This document shows, one piece after another, positions 7,832 through 15,089 of a DNA stretch of 64,000 nucleotides (positions are counted from its first letter, which is position 1; every line of letters begins with the position of its first letter). A program made the position numbers and the translations under genes. The stretch is from Legionella worsleiensis (GTDB lineage: Bacteria; Pseudomonadota; Gammaproteobacteria; Legionellales; Legionellaceae). The stretch covers positions 1 to 64,000 of the forward strand of contig NZ_LNZC01000006.1 in NCBI RefSeq assembly GCF_001467535.1. Reading direction: 5' to 3'. The notes under the pieces were generated by a model. That model worked only from the letters and a program-made list of their open reading frames with translations. It was not told the origin of the DNA and searched no databases.

Positions 7832-8602
7832 GTGAAAGTTGTAGCGTTAGTTGGTACTGGAATTAAAACAATAGCTCATATTACAGAAGAAGCAAAAGGA
7901 TATATTTCTACTTGTGATAAGGTAATCTACTTAGTTAATGAACCCTTGCTAGAGCGCTATATTCGTAAATTAGCGAAATCATCAGAGTCACTGGATGAAA
8001 TATACTTTAACTCTAAATCAAGAGAAAGTGCTTATAATAATATTGCACAATATATTCATAGCGCGATAGAAGATGTACGATCATTATGTGTTGTTATATA
8101 TGGTCATCCATGTGTGTTTGCTACTCCTGGCTTGCTCGCTTTGTCTATGCTTGGTGATAGCATTACAACAGTGGTGTGCCCTGGTATTTCAACTCAAGAT
8201 TGTTTATATGCCGATCTTAGGTTTGATCCCGCATCTGGAGGTATCCAATCCTTTGATGCTACGGAATATCTTCTATATGATAAAGTAGTAGATCCTTCTT
8301 CTCATGTAGTAATTTACCAGATTGGTATGGTTGGAAATCTGGGTTTACCAACAAATAAAATCAATTTTGAGGCTCTTAATTTTATTAAAAAAAAATTAAT
8401 CGAACTCTATAAAAAAGAAAAAAAAGCGGTTATTTACGAAGCTGCTCTTTATCCTGGTACTCATCCAAAGATATCTGAATTTGATTTAGAGCAACTTGAT
8501 AGGCAAGAGTTAACAACACTATCTACTTTGTATATTCCTCCCGATAAAATACAACGAATGCCGAGTTCTGATGCATTAAGGTTATTAAATCAAGTGGCAT
8601 AG
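7832..8602 (+). CDS. Borosin-type peptide backbone alpha-N-methyltransferase
   Basis: A 256-aa SAM-dependent enzyme of the tetrapyrrole-methylase fold. It starts with GTG at 7832 behind AAGGA. The N-terminal glycine loop is VALVGTGIKT (4-13), then YGHPCVFATPG (90-100), PGISTQDCLYADLRFDP, the GGIQSFDATEYLL segment and IYEAALYPG near the C-terminus. These closely follow the order and wording of SonM from Shewanella, where PGIS...C.WADLGIDP...QSFEAS occurs. Candidate catalytic residues Tyr58, Arg64 and Tyr68 reproduce the Y...R-x3-Y pattern of borosin methyltransferases. Tetrapyrrole methylases and diphthine synthases share the fold, but no haem or B12 genes adjoin, whereas a precursor does. It probably methylates the precursor core iteratively. 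Confidence 0.85.
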   Translation: MKVVALVGTGIKTIAHITEEAKGYISTCDKVIYLVNEPLLERYIRKLAKSSESLDEIYFNSKSRESAYNNIAQYIHSAIEDVRSLCVVIYGHPCVFATPGLLALSMLGDSITTVVCPGISTQDCLYADLRFDPASGGIQSFDATEYLLYDKVVDPSSHVVIYQIGMVGNLGLPTNKINFEALNFIKKKLIELYKKEKKAVIYEAALYPGTHPKISEFDLEQLDRQELTTLSTLYIPPDKIQRMPSSDALRLLNQVA

Positions 8603-8644
8603 TTAGTGGACGTATCTAATTTTTATTTAATGTGAGGGATTACA

Positions 8645-9244
8645 ATGAGCTCAACAGTCAGCTCTTCTAAAGTAGGGTTTTCTTTTAGGGATTTACCAGT
8701 CACTTGTAAATTATTATTGGCTCTTTCTTTTATAGAGGCTATTGGAGGCGGCCTATCTTACCATATTGCGTATTTTTTTAGTGTAAGCACCAATTTTAAT
8801 AAATTAAATATAGGCTTCTTAGGTTTTGCAATGGGGATTGGAGCTATTTTGGGCAGTATATGTGGTGGATACGTTACGGGAAAAGCACAAGCAAAGGGTA
8901 TAATTGGGGCAAGTTTCTTACTCATGGGCGTTGCATTTGTTATTCTAGCAAAAGTAAGTTCTTTTCATTTATCTGTTGTCTTTGTATTGTTAATGGGATT
9001 TGGGATCAATTTGTTCATCACTTGCAGTAACTCATCTTTCTTGCAGATTTCAAAAAATAACAATCACAGTTTAACGATTGCCCAATCCTATAAAAATGCA
9101 CTTGAAAATACTGGTGGTATTGTGGCAATGGTTTTGATAATGCTTTTAGCGCAAAATCATTTTAAATTAGCAATGACTTTGGTCGGCGTTACTTTGATAT
9201 TGTTTTCAATAGTTATTTTTAAAATTAGAAATCAGCAATCATGA
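8645..9244 (+). CDS. MFS transporter, N-terminal half (six TM helices)
   Basis: A 199-aa membrane protein with about six hydrophobic helices. The sequence GFLGFAMGIGAILGSICGGYVTGKAQAKG (~57-85) matches the MFS helix 2, loop 2-3 region with its glycine-rich and basic signature. It ends at a TGA (9242-9244) exactly where the central cytoplasmic loop of a 12-helix transporter would begin, and the C-terminal half starts in another frame one base later. Start ATG at 8645, 42 bp after the methyltransferase and on the same strand, so co-transcription is likely. It may export the mature peptide. Whether the break is a natural split gene or a frameshift cannot be decided here. Confidence 0.75.
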   Translation: MSSTVSSSKVGFSFRDLPVTCKLLLALSFIEAIGGGLSYHIAYFFSVSTNFNKLNIGFLGFAMGIGAILGSICGGYVTGKAQAKGIIGASFLLMGVAFVILAKVSSFHLSVVFVLLMGFGINLFITCSNSSFLQISKNNNHSLTIAQSYKNALENTGGIVAMVLIMLLAQNHFKLAMTLVGVTLILFSIVIFKIRNQQS

Positions 9245-9245
9245 T

Positions 9246-9848
9246 GTGGCTACAAAATCCAGTAATAAAGAAGAAATTGAGACAGTCTATAGCTCGCTTA
9301 TTCCAATGTTATTTTCAGTATTTTGCATCGGTTTAACTTATGGGATACAAAAAACAGTACTAGGGATTCACTTAAACGAAACAATAGGAAATTCTTTAAT
9401 CATTGGATTTTTTTTCGCAACCGATCCCATTTTAATCGCATTATTTCAAGTAAAATTATCAAAAAGGATTGAGCGATTCAATAAACATATAGTTGCTTGT
9501 ATCGGCTGTATTTTATTAGGGGCGTCAACGTTTGCTATGGGCCTCTCTTCTACAATACTAGGAATGTTTTGTTCGCTTTTAGTATTTACTCTTGGTGAAA
9601 TGTTGTTTATGGCGTACTCCGTTGCATTATGTCATCAATATGGAAGCTCTAACCACAGTGGCCTAGGTATAGGGGCGTGGCGCAGCGCATATGCATTAGG
9701 CATGATGATTGGCCCACTCATATCAGGAGTAGCAATGTATTATTTCAATGCCCAAAGTGCTTGGACAATATCTTCTTTGCTTTGTTTCATGAGTGCTTTC
9801 TTAGTATTTAATTCTAAAAGAGCACAGCGATTAGAAGCTGTTTATTGA
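9246..9848 (+). CDS. MFS transporter, C-terminal half (six TM helices)
   Basis: A 200-aa membrane protein starting with GTG at 9246, one base after the stop of the N-terminal half, with no strong ribosome-binding site of its own. Translation would therefore depend on termination of the preceding frame. Six hydrophobic helices are apparent, including GLTYGIQKTVLGIHL, IGFFFATDPILIALFQVKLSKRI (helix 8-9 loop region) and WRSAYALGMMIGPLISGVAMYYF (a typical MFS helix 11). Together with the upstream frame it makes a complete 12-helix transporter. The last 18 bp overlap the end of the convergent 435-aa gene. Confidence 0.75.
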   Translation: MATKSSNKEEIETVYSSLIPMLFSVFCIGLTYGIQKTVLGIHLNETIGNSLIIGFFFATDPILIALFQVKLSKRIERFNKHIVACIGCILLGASTFAMGLSSTILGMFCSLLVFTLGEMLFMAYSVALCHQYGSSNHSGLGIGAWRSAYALGMMIGPLISGVAMYYFNAQSAWTISSLLCFMSAFLVFNSKRAQRLEAVY

Positions 9849-11138
9849 GATGCATCCTTTAAAAAAAGGCGCATCTTGACAAAAAGTGTCATTGCTTAAA
9901 TGATGCACTCCAGAATCATTTTTTAATAAATGATGAATGTCCGAAAGCCAATTTTTTTTATTCTCAAACCCATGGTAATAAACAAATTGAGCTTTTTTGG
10001 CTTTTTCTTCAAGAATTGTACCAGCCCATTCTTCATGATTAGAGGAAAATAGTTCTTTATATTTATTTGTAACGATTTTCATATTTTCAAGCTCAGAAAT
10101 TAGAGTCGCTCTTTTTCTGGACAACCCTTGATATGGTCTAAAAATAGGATGTTGAAGCGAAAAATATACTGGATTTTTTTCAACATGTTTTTTAGGTATT
10201 AATATAGACGGTTCTGTTTTTAGCTTATAAATGTCTTTTAAAACGTAGCCTATCCATGATGCAGGCAAGAACTCATCGGTATTGGTAAACGAAAACCCAT
10301 ATTTTTCACCTATGAGAATTTCAAAGATATATTTAGCGGTATCTTGAATAAAAAAATCTCGTTCTAAATTTGACTTATCAAAAGCAACCCTAAAAATATG
10401 TTGATAATAGTCCCCATAGTAGGTGTAAGCATAATAATGTAGATAATACTTAAAGAAATATTTATTAATATTGATCCACTCAGGATTATTAACAATGTTA
10501 TCTATCCATTTTTCAGAGAAGTAAACAATAGAGGCCCTCCATTTACTTTCAGCAGGGCAAGATTGGTAAATTCGTTTAAAAAACTCACTGTGATCATGGT
10601 ATGAATTGGGGATGGTGCAATCAATTCCAGATCGAATAAGACGATTATGGCTTCTTTTGCATCCAATATTTTGTATTACAAGAGTGGTTTGTGCCCCAGC
10701 TTTTACAGACAATATGCCATTAGGCAAGTATCGTTTAAGTGGTTTTATCTGGGTTACATGCCCAATGTTAAAAAAATCCCCTTTTTTATCTATGTAAACA
10801 GGATGCGTTTCATTTTCTGAATCACCTCTTAAGTACCATTCAAAGCACTTATCTAATACAAGACCTAATGGACAACTGTGAAATCCATAAATGAGGTCTT
10901 TAGTAATTGGTTCTTGAGATGAAAAATTATTAAGGGTTTGAAGCTTTCCTTGGTGCGGAATATAAAAAGTTTCAGAATCACCAATTAAATCACCATATCC
11001 AAAGTTAAAAATATAAAGTGGGAAATCTTTTCCTGGCGCGATTTCATCGACCAAGAAAAAAAACTCAGGATTAGAGCGTTTTACTTCCTCTCTAATTTCA
11101 TCCCAACAAACTCTAGTAAAATTCCTACAAAAATCCAT
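9831..11138 (-). CDS. Unrecognised 435-aa protein next to the borosin cluster
   Basis: No family is recognised. The protein is soluble, lacks a signal peptide or membrane segments, and is rich in aromatic residues (e.g. YFFKYYLHYYAYTYYGDYY at ~235). Notable stretches are YIFNFGYGDLIGDSETFYIP (~42-61), YGFHSCPLGLVLDKCFEWYLRG (~85-105) and the cysteine-containing C-terminus CQDAPFFKGC. It is convergent with the split MFS gene and overlaps it by 18 bp, so it is not part of the same transcript. Its low-GC composition resembles the cluster. It could be a tailoring or immunity factor for the peptide system or an unrelated island gene; the sequence does not say. Confidence 0.65.
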   Translation of the reverse strand: MDFCRNFTRVCWDEIREEVKRSNPEFFFLVDEIAPGKDFPLYIFNFGYGDLIGDSETFYIPHQGKLQTLNNFSSQEPITKDLIYGFHSCPLGLVLDKCFEWYLRGDSENETHPVYIDKKGDFFNIGHVTQIKPLKRYLPNGILSVKAGAQTTLVIQNIGCKRSHNRLIRSGIDCTIPNSYHDHSEFFKRIYQSCPAESKWRASIVYFSEKWIDNIVNNPEWININKYFFKYYLHYYAYTYYGDYYQHIFRVAFDKSNLERDFFIQDTAKYIFEILIGEKYGFSFTNTDEFLPASWIGYVLKDIYKLKTEPSILIPKKHVEKNPVYFSLQHPIFRPYQGLSRKRATLISELENMKIVTNKYKELFSSNHEEWAGTILEEKAKKAQFVYYHGFENKKNWLSDIHHLLKNDSGVHHLSNDTFCQDAPFFKGCISINSF

Positions 11139-11298
11139 ATTAGTCTTTTTATTAATTAAGTTGCTTTTTATTTTGAACTAAAATGCGTATTTGCCAAAGA
11201 TTTTAATGATATAAATGACAAACATATTATGCTCTAATCAAATCAAGCTTGTCAAATAAGTAAAGTACGTTGTTGTTGTCGTAATAAGGATTTTAATC

Positions 11299-11514
11299 AT
11301 GAAGATTGTAAGTGAACAGGTTATTAATGGAGAGCGTATTGCGACTCAGGTTATTGATACAATCTTAAGCAGTACAGAACACAATCTTGTTACATTATCC
11401 GATATATTAGGGATCTCTTTAAAAAAGCTTGTTCTGAAAAAGGGGTTTTCAAATTATGAAATCTTAATGATTGTAAATCTAGGACGCTCTTTATTAATTA
11501 TGGATAACTTTTAA
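11299..11514 (+). CDS. Small helical protein, possible HTH
   Basis: A 71-aa protein with an AAGGA-like site upstream of the ATG at 11299. The sequence looks fully helical. VTLSDILGISLKKLVLKKGFSNYEILMIVNLGRSLL reads like a helix-turn-helix followed by an amphipathic helix. Its layout resembles the 84-aa protein at 19535, in which SLKNIADLLHCSIRQLRTIYFDEL is followed by a second long helix, and similar small proteins occur with Legionella mobile islands in my recollection. It is divergent from the 435-aa gene and precedes the ABC-F leader region. Function unknown; a small regulator is the best guess. Confidence 0.5.
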   Translation: MKIVSEQVINGERIATQVIDTILSSTEHNLVTLSDILGISLKKLVLKKGFSNYEILMIVNLGRSLLIMDNF

Positions 11515-11516
11515 CC

Positions 11517-11546
11517 TTGACATTCTTAGCTTTTTTAATTTAAAAT
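11517..11546 (+). promoter_or_regulatory. Sigma-70 promoter for the ABC-F transcript
   Basis: A consensus TTGACA (11517-11522) lies 18 nt before TAAAAT (11541-11546). The predicted start of transcription, near 11553, would give a leader RNA of about 145 nt before the ABC-F start codon at 11698. Confidence 0.55.
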
Positions 11547-11591
11547 ACGATGTTAGTTATATTACAAATCAAAAGCTAGGTTTCGACCGTC

Positions 11592-11609
11592 ATGAAAATT
11601 ACATTTTAA
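11592..11609 (+). CDS. Five-codon leader ORF (MKITF) upstream of the ABC-F gene
   Basis: ATG AAA ATT ACA TTT TAA at 11592-11609 lies in the leader RNA between the promoter and an intrinsic terminator. Antibiotic-responsive leaders ahead of ABC-F genes, such as that of msrD (MYLIF), encode equally short hydrophobic peptides that stall ribosomes and disrupt the terminator. Only a weak AGG-containing site lies upstream. Translation is not proven, and the ORF could be chance. Confidence 0.35.
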   Translation: MKITF

Positions 11610-11612
11610 GTA

Positions 11613-11665
11613 CGCCCATCTATAGGGCGAAGTAAACAAAGTCATTTTTGACTTTCTGTTTTTTT
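11613..11665 (+). terminator. Leader hairpin plus intrinsic terminator before the ABC-F gene (attenuator)
   Basis: A small hairpin, CGCCC...GGGCG (11613-11629), is followed by AAAGTCA-TTTT-TGACTTT (11638-11655) and, after four bases, a run of seven T (11659-11665). The second hairpin with its T run has the layout of a factor-independent terminator, positioned after the leader ORF and 32 bp before the ABC-F start. It would make the operon conditional on readthrough. Confidence 0.5.
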
Positions 11666-11697
11666 ACTGTCCTAAAAGACATGCTTAAGAGTAAATC

Positions 11698-13164
11698 ATG
11701 AACCATAAACCGATTCTATTTAAAGACTTAAGTCTTATCTATCCTCACAAAACCTGTTTTGAAGCCTTTAGTGGTGAAATTCGCTTTGGTGATCGCATTG
11801 CACTTATTGGTCGTAATGGATCAGGTAAATCGACCTTACTAAAGATGCTCTGTGGCCTTTCCTTGCCGACGGAAGGAGATATTGTCCAACCGGATGATGT
11901 GCAATGTGGTTATCTGCCGCAAGTGATTGAGGAGTTTCCGAGCTTAAGTGGTGGTCAACGGTTGAACCAGCTATTAACAACGATATTGTCTAAACATCCG
12001 AATGTTCTGTTGTTGGATGAACCAACCAATCACCTGGATAGCCGCAATCGTAGCTCTTTAATGCATATGCTGAAACACCACCCAGGCACCCTTATCATTG
12101 TTACTCATGATGCTGAGTTAATTCATGCGGTAGCGGATACCCTGTGGCATATTGAGTTCGGAAAAGTCACTGTATTTAGAGGCGCTTACTTTGACTATCA
12201 ACAAATCTTACGGAGTAAAAAAACATCCCTAGAGCAAGAATTAACAAGTTTATCGCGACAAAAGAAAGAGGCTCATCTTGCGTTAATGAAAGAGCAAGAG
12301 CGCAACAAGCGTTCGCGCATCCAGGGTAAAAAGAAGATAGCACAGCGCAAGTGGCCAACAATTCGTTCTCAAACAAAACTGGCCAATGCCATAACAACGG
12401 GAGATAAACGCCTAAGTCACATTAACCTTAAAAAGCAGCAGTTGATGGATGAGCTATCTTCGCTCCATCAACCCGAAATCATTAAACCAAAATTTAAATT
12501 AAACGGTTTGGAGCATAATAAACCTTTAATAAGGATTCAAGATGCTTCTATTGCTTACGAGAGTGGCCGCTTGATTCTGAAAGATGTCCAGTTTCACCTA
12601 AATGCTCAAGAACGGGTTGCATTGCATGGGGATAATGCTTCAGGTAAGTCAACCTTTGTGAGAGCACTTTTAGGTGATATTCAAATTCATAGGACAGGAG
12701 AATGGATTACTCCTAAATGCAGCACTGTAGGGTACCTCGATCAGCATTATCAGCATTTGAACCCAGAGGAAACCGTATTGGATTTGATGATGAATAAGAT
12801 GCCTCATGCATCGCATGCTGAAATTCGTACTCACTTAAATGATTTTTTATTTCGCAAAAATGAGGAAGTAGAAATAAAAGTCAAAAATCTTTCAGGTGGT
12901 GAAAAGGCAAGGCTTTCTTTGGCATTGATTGCTGCAAGTCCACCTAAGTTACTTATATTAGATGAGATAACCAATAATGTGGATCTAGACACACGCACCC
13001 ATATTATTGAGGTATTACGCGAGTTCCCAGGAGCCATGCTGGTCATTTCACATGATAAGGACTTTTTAAAATCAATTCACATTGAAACCGAGTATCAGAT
13101 TCAACAGGGGACGATACATCGTTTCAATGATGCAAATTTAGAGGTAATTAAACATGAACACTAA
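11698..13164 (+). CDS. ABC-F family ATPase (possible ribosome protection protein)
   Basis: A 488-aa soluble protein with two ABC ATPase domains and no membrane segment. Domain 1 has GRNGSGKST, LSGGQ and LLLDEPTNHLD. A Lys/Arg-rich coiled-coil linker follows (~175-265, EQERNKRSRIQGKKKIAQRK). Domain 2 has GDNASGKST, LSGGEKARLSLA and LLILDEITNNVD. ABC-F proteins bind the ribosomal E site and either aid translation or displace antibiotics. It is shorter than EttA-type members (about 555 aa), mainly in domain 1. Its end overlaps the next gene, an ABC exporter, by 11 bp. The upstream leader ORF and terminator suggest antibiotic-responsive control, favouring a resistance role, but the drug class cannot be deduced. 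Confidence 0.8.
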   Translation: MNHKPILFKDLSLIYPHKTCFEAFSGEIRFGDRIALIGRNGSGKSTLLKMLCGLSLPTEGDIVQPDDVQCGYLPQVIEEFPSLSGGQRLNQLLTTILSKHPNVLLLDEPTNHLDSRNRSSLMHMLKHHPGTLIIVTHDAELIHAVADTLWHIEFGKVTVFRGAYFDYQQILRSKKTSLEQELTSLSRQKKEAHLALMKEQERNKRSRIQGKKKIAQRKWPTIRSQTKLANAITTGDKRLSHINLKKQQLMDELSSLHQPEIIKPKFKLNGLEHNKPLIRIQDASIAYESGRLILKDVQFHLNAQERVALHGDNASGKSTFVRALLGDIQIHRTGEWITPKCSTVGYLDQHYQHLNPEETVLDLMMNKMPHASHAEIRTHLNDFLFRKNEEVEIKVKNLSGGEKARLSLALIAASPPKLLILDEITNNVDLDTRTHIIEVLREFPGAMLVISHDKDFLKSIHIETEYQIQQGTIHRFNDANLEVIKHEH

Positions 13165-14923
13165 TCGTTTACCTAGTCATTTGAGCTCTTTTGTCTGGCA
13201 TTTTTTGAAAGAGTATAAAGCTGTAGTTATTTTATTTATCCTGCTGGCTTTACTGGCTGGATTTTGGGGGCCATTTAATAGCCTGTTGGTTAAGTCCTTT
13301 ATTAATGCCTTGGTTGCAAAATCAACTCCAGATACGTCCTCTTTGTATTGGATAGCTGGATTATTGGTTTTGAACTTTATTATTTTTGATAATATAACCT
13401 GGCGGACACTTGGGTTTTTAAACTACAAATATGAGGCGGTCATCAAAAACCAAATCATCAGGCAAACCTTTGAGTATGTGTTGGGATCTAGCACGCAATT
13501 TTTTCAGGATAATTTATCGGGGCGTATTTCCGATCAAATCACAACCCTTGCCGATAATATTGAGATTATTCTACATCGTGTGTCTGTTGATTTTCTTCGA
13601 GGCACTTCATTGCTGATCGTTTCATTTATTACGGCATATTACGTCAATGTCATGTTCTTTTACATTTTGTTACTCTGGTTTATTGCCTTTGCAACGTTTA
13701 GTATTTGGATGTCAAGACGCTTAGTCGAGTTGTCTGATGATCACGCAAGTTCAGAATCCCAGCTGTCTGGCCAACTGGTAGATAGTTTGTCTAACCAATC
13801 GAATATACGCATTTTTGCACAAAAGACTTATGAAGTAGAGCGAATGAATCGTTTCTTTCAATTGGTGCAAAATGCATTTCAAAAAAAAGAGCTCTTTATT
13901 GTTTTGTTATGCTGTGTTCAAGGTGGAATGATTGCAGCGATGATGGGGTGTTCCGCATTTACTTTAATTCATTTGTATGGAAAGGGGCTTATTAGTATTG
14001 GTGATTTTGCTTTAATCCTGGGGCTTTCCATGGAATTGGGCCATATGATGTGGTACACCATGTACCAAGTGGATCAATTTAACCAAGCCTTAGGTAAATG
14101 CAAACAAAGTCTAAACGCATTGGTTGTACCGCACGACATCAAGGATATAAGTCAAGCATGCCAATTAGTCGTACCTCAAGGTCAAATTGAGTTTTCCAAA
14201 GTTAAATTTCATTATCAAGGCACCTATTCGCTTTTTCAAAATAAGTCGGTGACGATTGAAGCAGGCCAAAAAGTAGGTTTGGTAGGGTACTCAGGTAGTG
14301 GTAAAACAACTTTTGTAAATTTGATTTTAAGACTCTATGATGTCGTGGAAGGCCAAATTCTGATTGATGGTCAAGACATAGCTTACGTCACTCAAGACGT
14401 TCTAAGACGATCCATTGCGATGATTCCACAAGACCCAACTCTTTTTCATCGAAGCTTAATGGATAACATACGCTATGGTAGGACGGATGCTACGGATGAA
14501 GAAGTGATTGAAGCGGCTCAAAAAGCACATGCTCATGAATTCATTAGCCAATTGCCAGAAGCTTATGAAGCCTTAGTGGGAGAGCGTGGGGTTAAGCTTT
14601 CGGGCGGTCAGCGCCAGCGCATTGCGATTGCCCGGGCTATATTGAAAAATGCTCCCATTTTAATGCTTGATGAGGCCACCTCTCAGCTGGATTCCATCAC
14701 AGAATCGAATATTCAAGACAGTCTCTGGGAGTTGATGCAAGGTAAAACAACCCTGGTCATTGCTCATCGCCTGTCTACTCTTCTGCACATGGACAGAATT
14801 TTGGTATTTGATAAAGGGCATATTGTCGAAGATGGTACACATAAGGAATTACTTAAGAGCAGGGGCTTATATAAAACCTTATGGGATGCCCAAGTAGGTG
14901 GTTTTTTGCCAGATAAACAATGA
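13154..14923 (+). CDS. ABC exporter, fused TMD-NBD
   Basis: A 589-aa MsbA/MDR-type half-exporter. Six transmembrane helices span ~20-310. The NBD has Walker A GYSGSGKTT, signature LSGGQRQRIAIARAI, Walker B ILMLDEATSQLD and H-loop IAHRLSTLL. The gene starts 11 bp before the ABC-F gene ends, so the two are translationally coupled. An ABC-F ribosome factor next to an exporter is compatible with a drug-resistance pair or self-immunity to a secreted compound. A large inverted repeat begins at its stop codon and may terminate the transcript. The substrate is unknown. Confidence 0.85.
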   Translation: MNTNRLPSHLSSFVWHFLKEYKAVVILFILLALLAGFWGPFNSLLVKSFINALVAKSTPDTSSLYWIAGLLVLNFIIFDNITWRTLGFLNYKYEAVIKNQIIRQTFEYVLGSSTQFFQDNLSGRISDQITTLADNIEIILHRVSVDFLRGTSLLIVSFITAYYVNVMFFYILLLWFIAFATFSIWMSRRLVELSDDHASSESQLSGQLVDSLSNQSNIRIFAQKTYEVERMNRFFQLVQNAFQKKELFIVLLCCVQGGMIAAMMGCSAFTLIHLYGKGLISIGDFALILGLSMELGHMMWYTMYQVDQFNQALGKCKQSLNALVVPHDIKDISQACQLVVPQGQIEFSKVKFHYQGTYSLFQNKSVTIEAGQKVGLVGYSGSGKTTFVNLILRLYDVVEGQILIDGQDIAYVTQDVLRRSIAMIPQDPTLFHRSLMDNIRYGRTDATDEEVIEAAQKAHAHEFISQLPEAYEALVGERGVKLSGGQRQRIAIARAILKNAPILMLDEATSQLDSITESNIQDSLWELMQGKTTLVIAHRLSTLLHMDRILVFDKGHIVEDGTHKELLKSRGLYKTLWDAQVGGFLPDKQ

Positions 14924-15018
14924 CGTAGCCCGTATTAGCCGTAGGCGTAATACGGGAAACAGAAGCACAAACGTAATTCAGGCACCCGTATTACGCCTAG
15001 GGCTAATACGGGCTACGT
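14923..15018. repeat. 34-bp inverted repeat with 28-nt spacer
   Basis: The arm 14923-14956 (ACGTAGCCCGTATTAGCCGT... to ...AATACGGG) is the reverse complement of 14985-15018 with a single mismatch. It starts on the last base of the exporter's stop codon. It would form a very stable hairpin and could terminate both converging transcripts. Each arm itself contains a partly palindromic CCCGTATTA...TAATACGGG, as in REP-like or MITE-like dispersed repeats. Confidence 0.75.
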
Positions 15019-15089
15019 TTGCTATTTTAGTAGAGTTCCCTGATGCAATTTTTAGAAAACGCGAACGGAAAATAGAGAACATCTCCTCC

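Noticed and set aside
7832-8602. Uroporphyrinogen or precorrin methyltransferase
   Set aside because: The fold is shared, but the SonM-like PGIS...C..ADL and Y/R/Y pattern and the adjoining precursor peptide favour a borosin methyltransferase, and no tetrapyrrole genes lie nearby.
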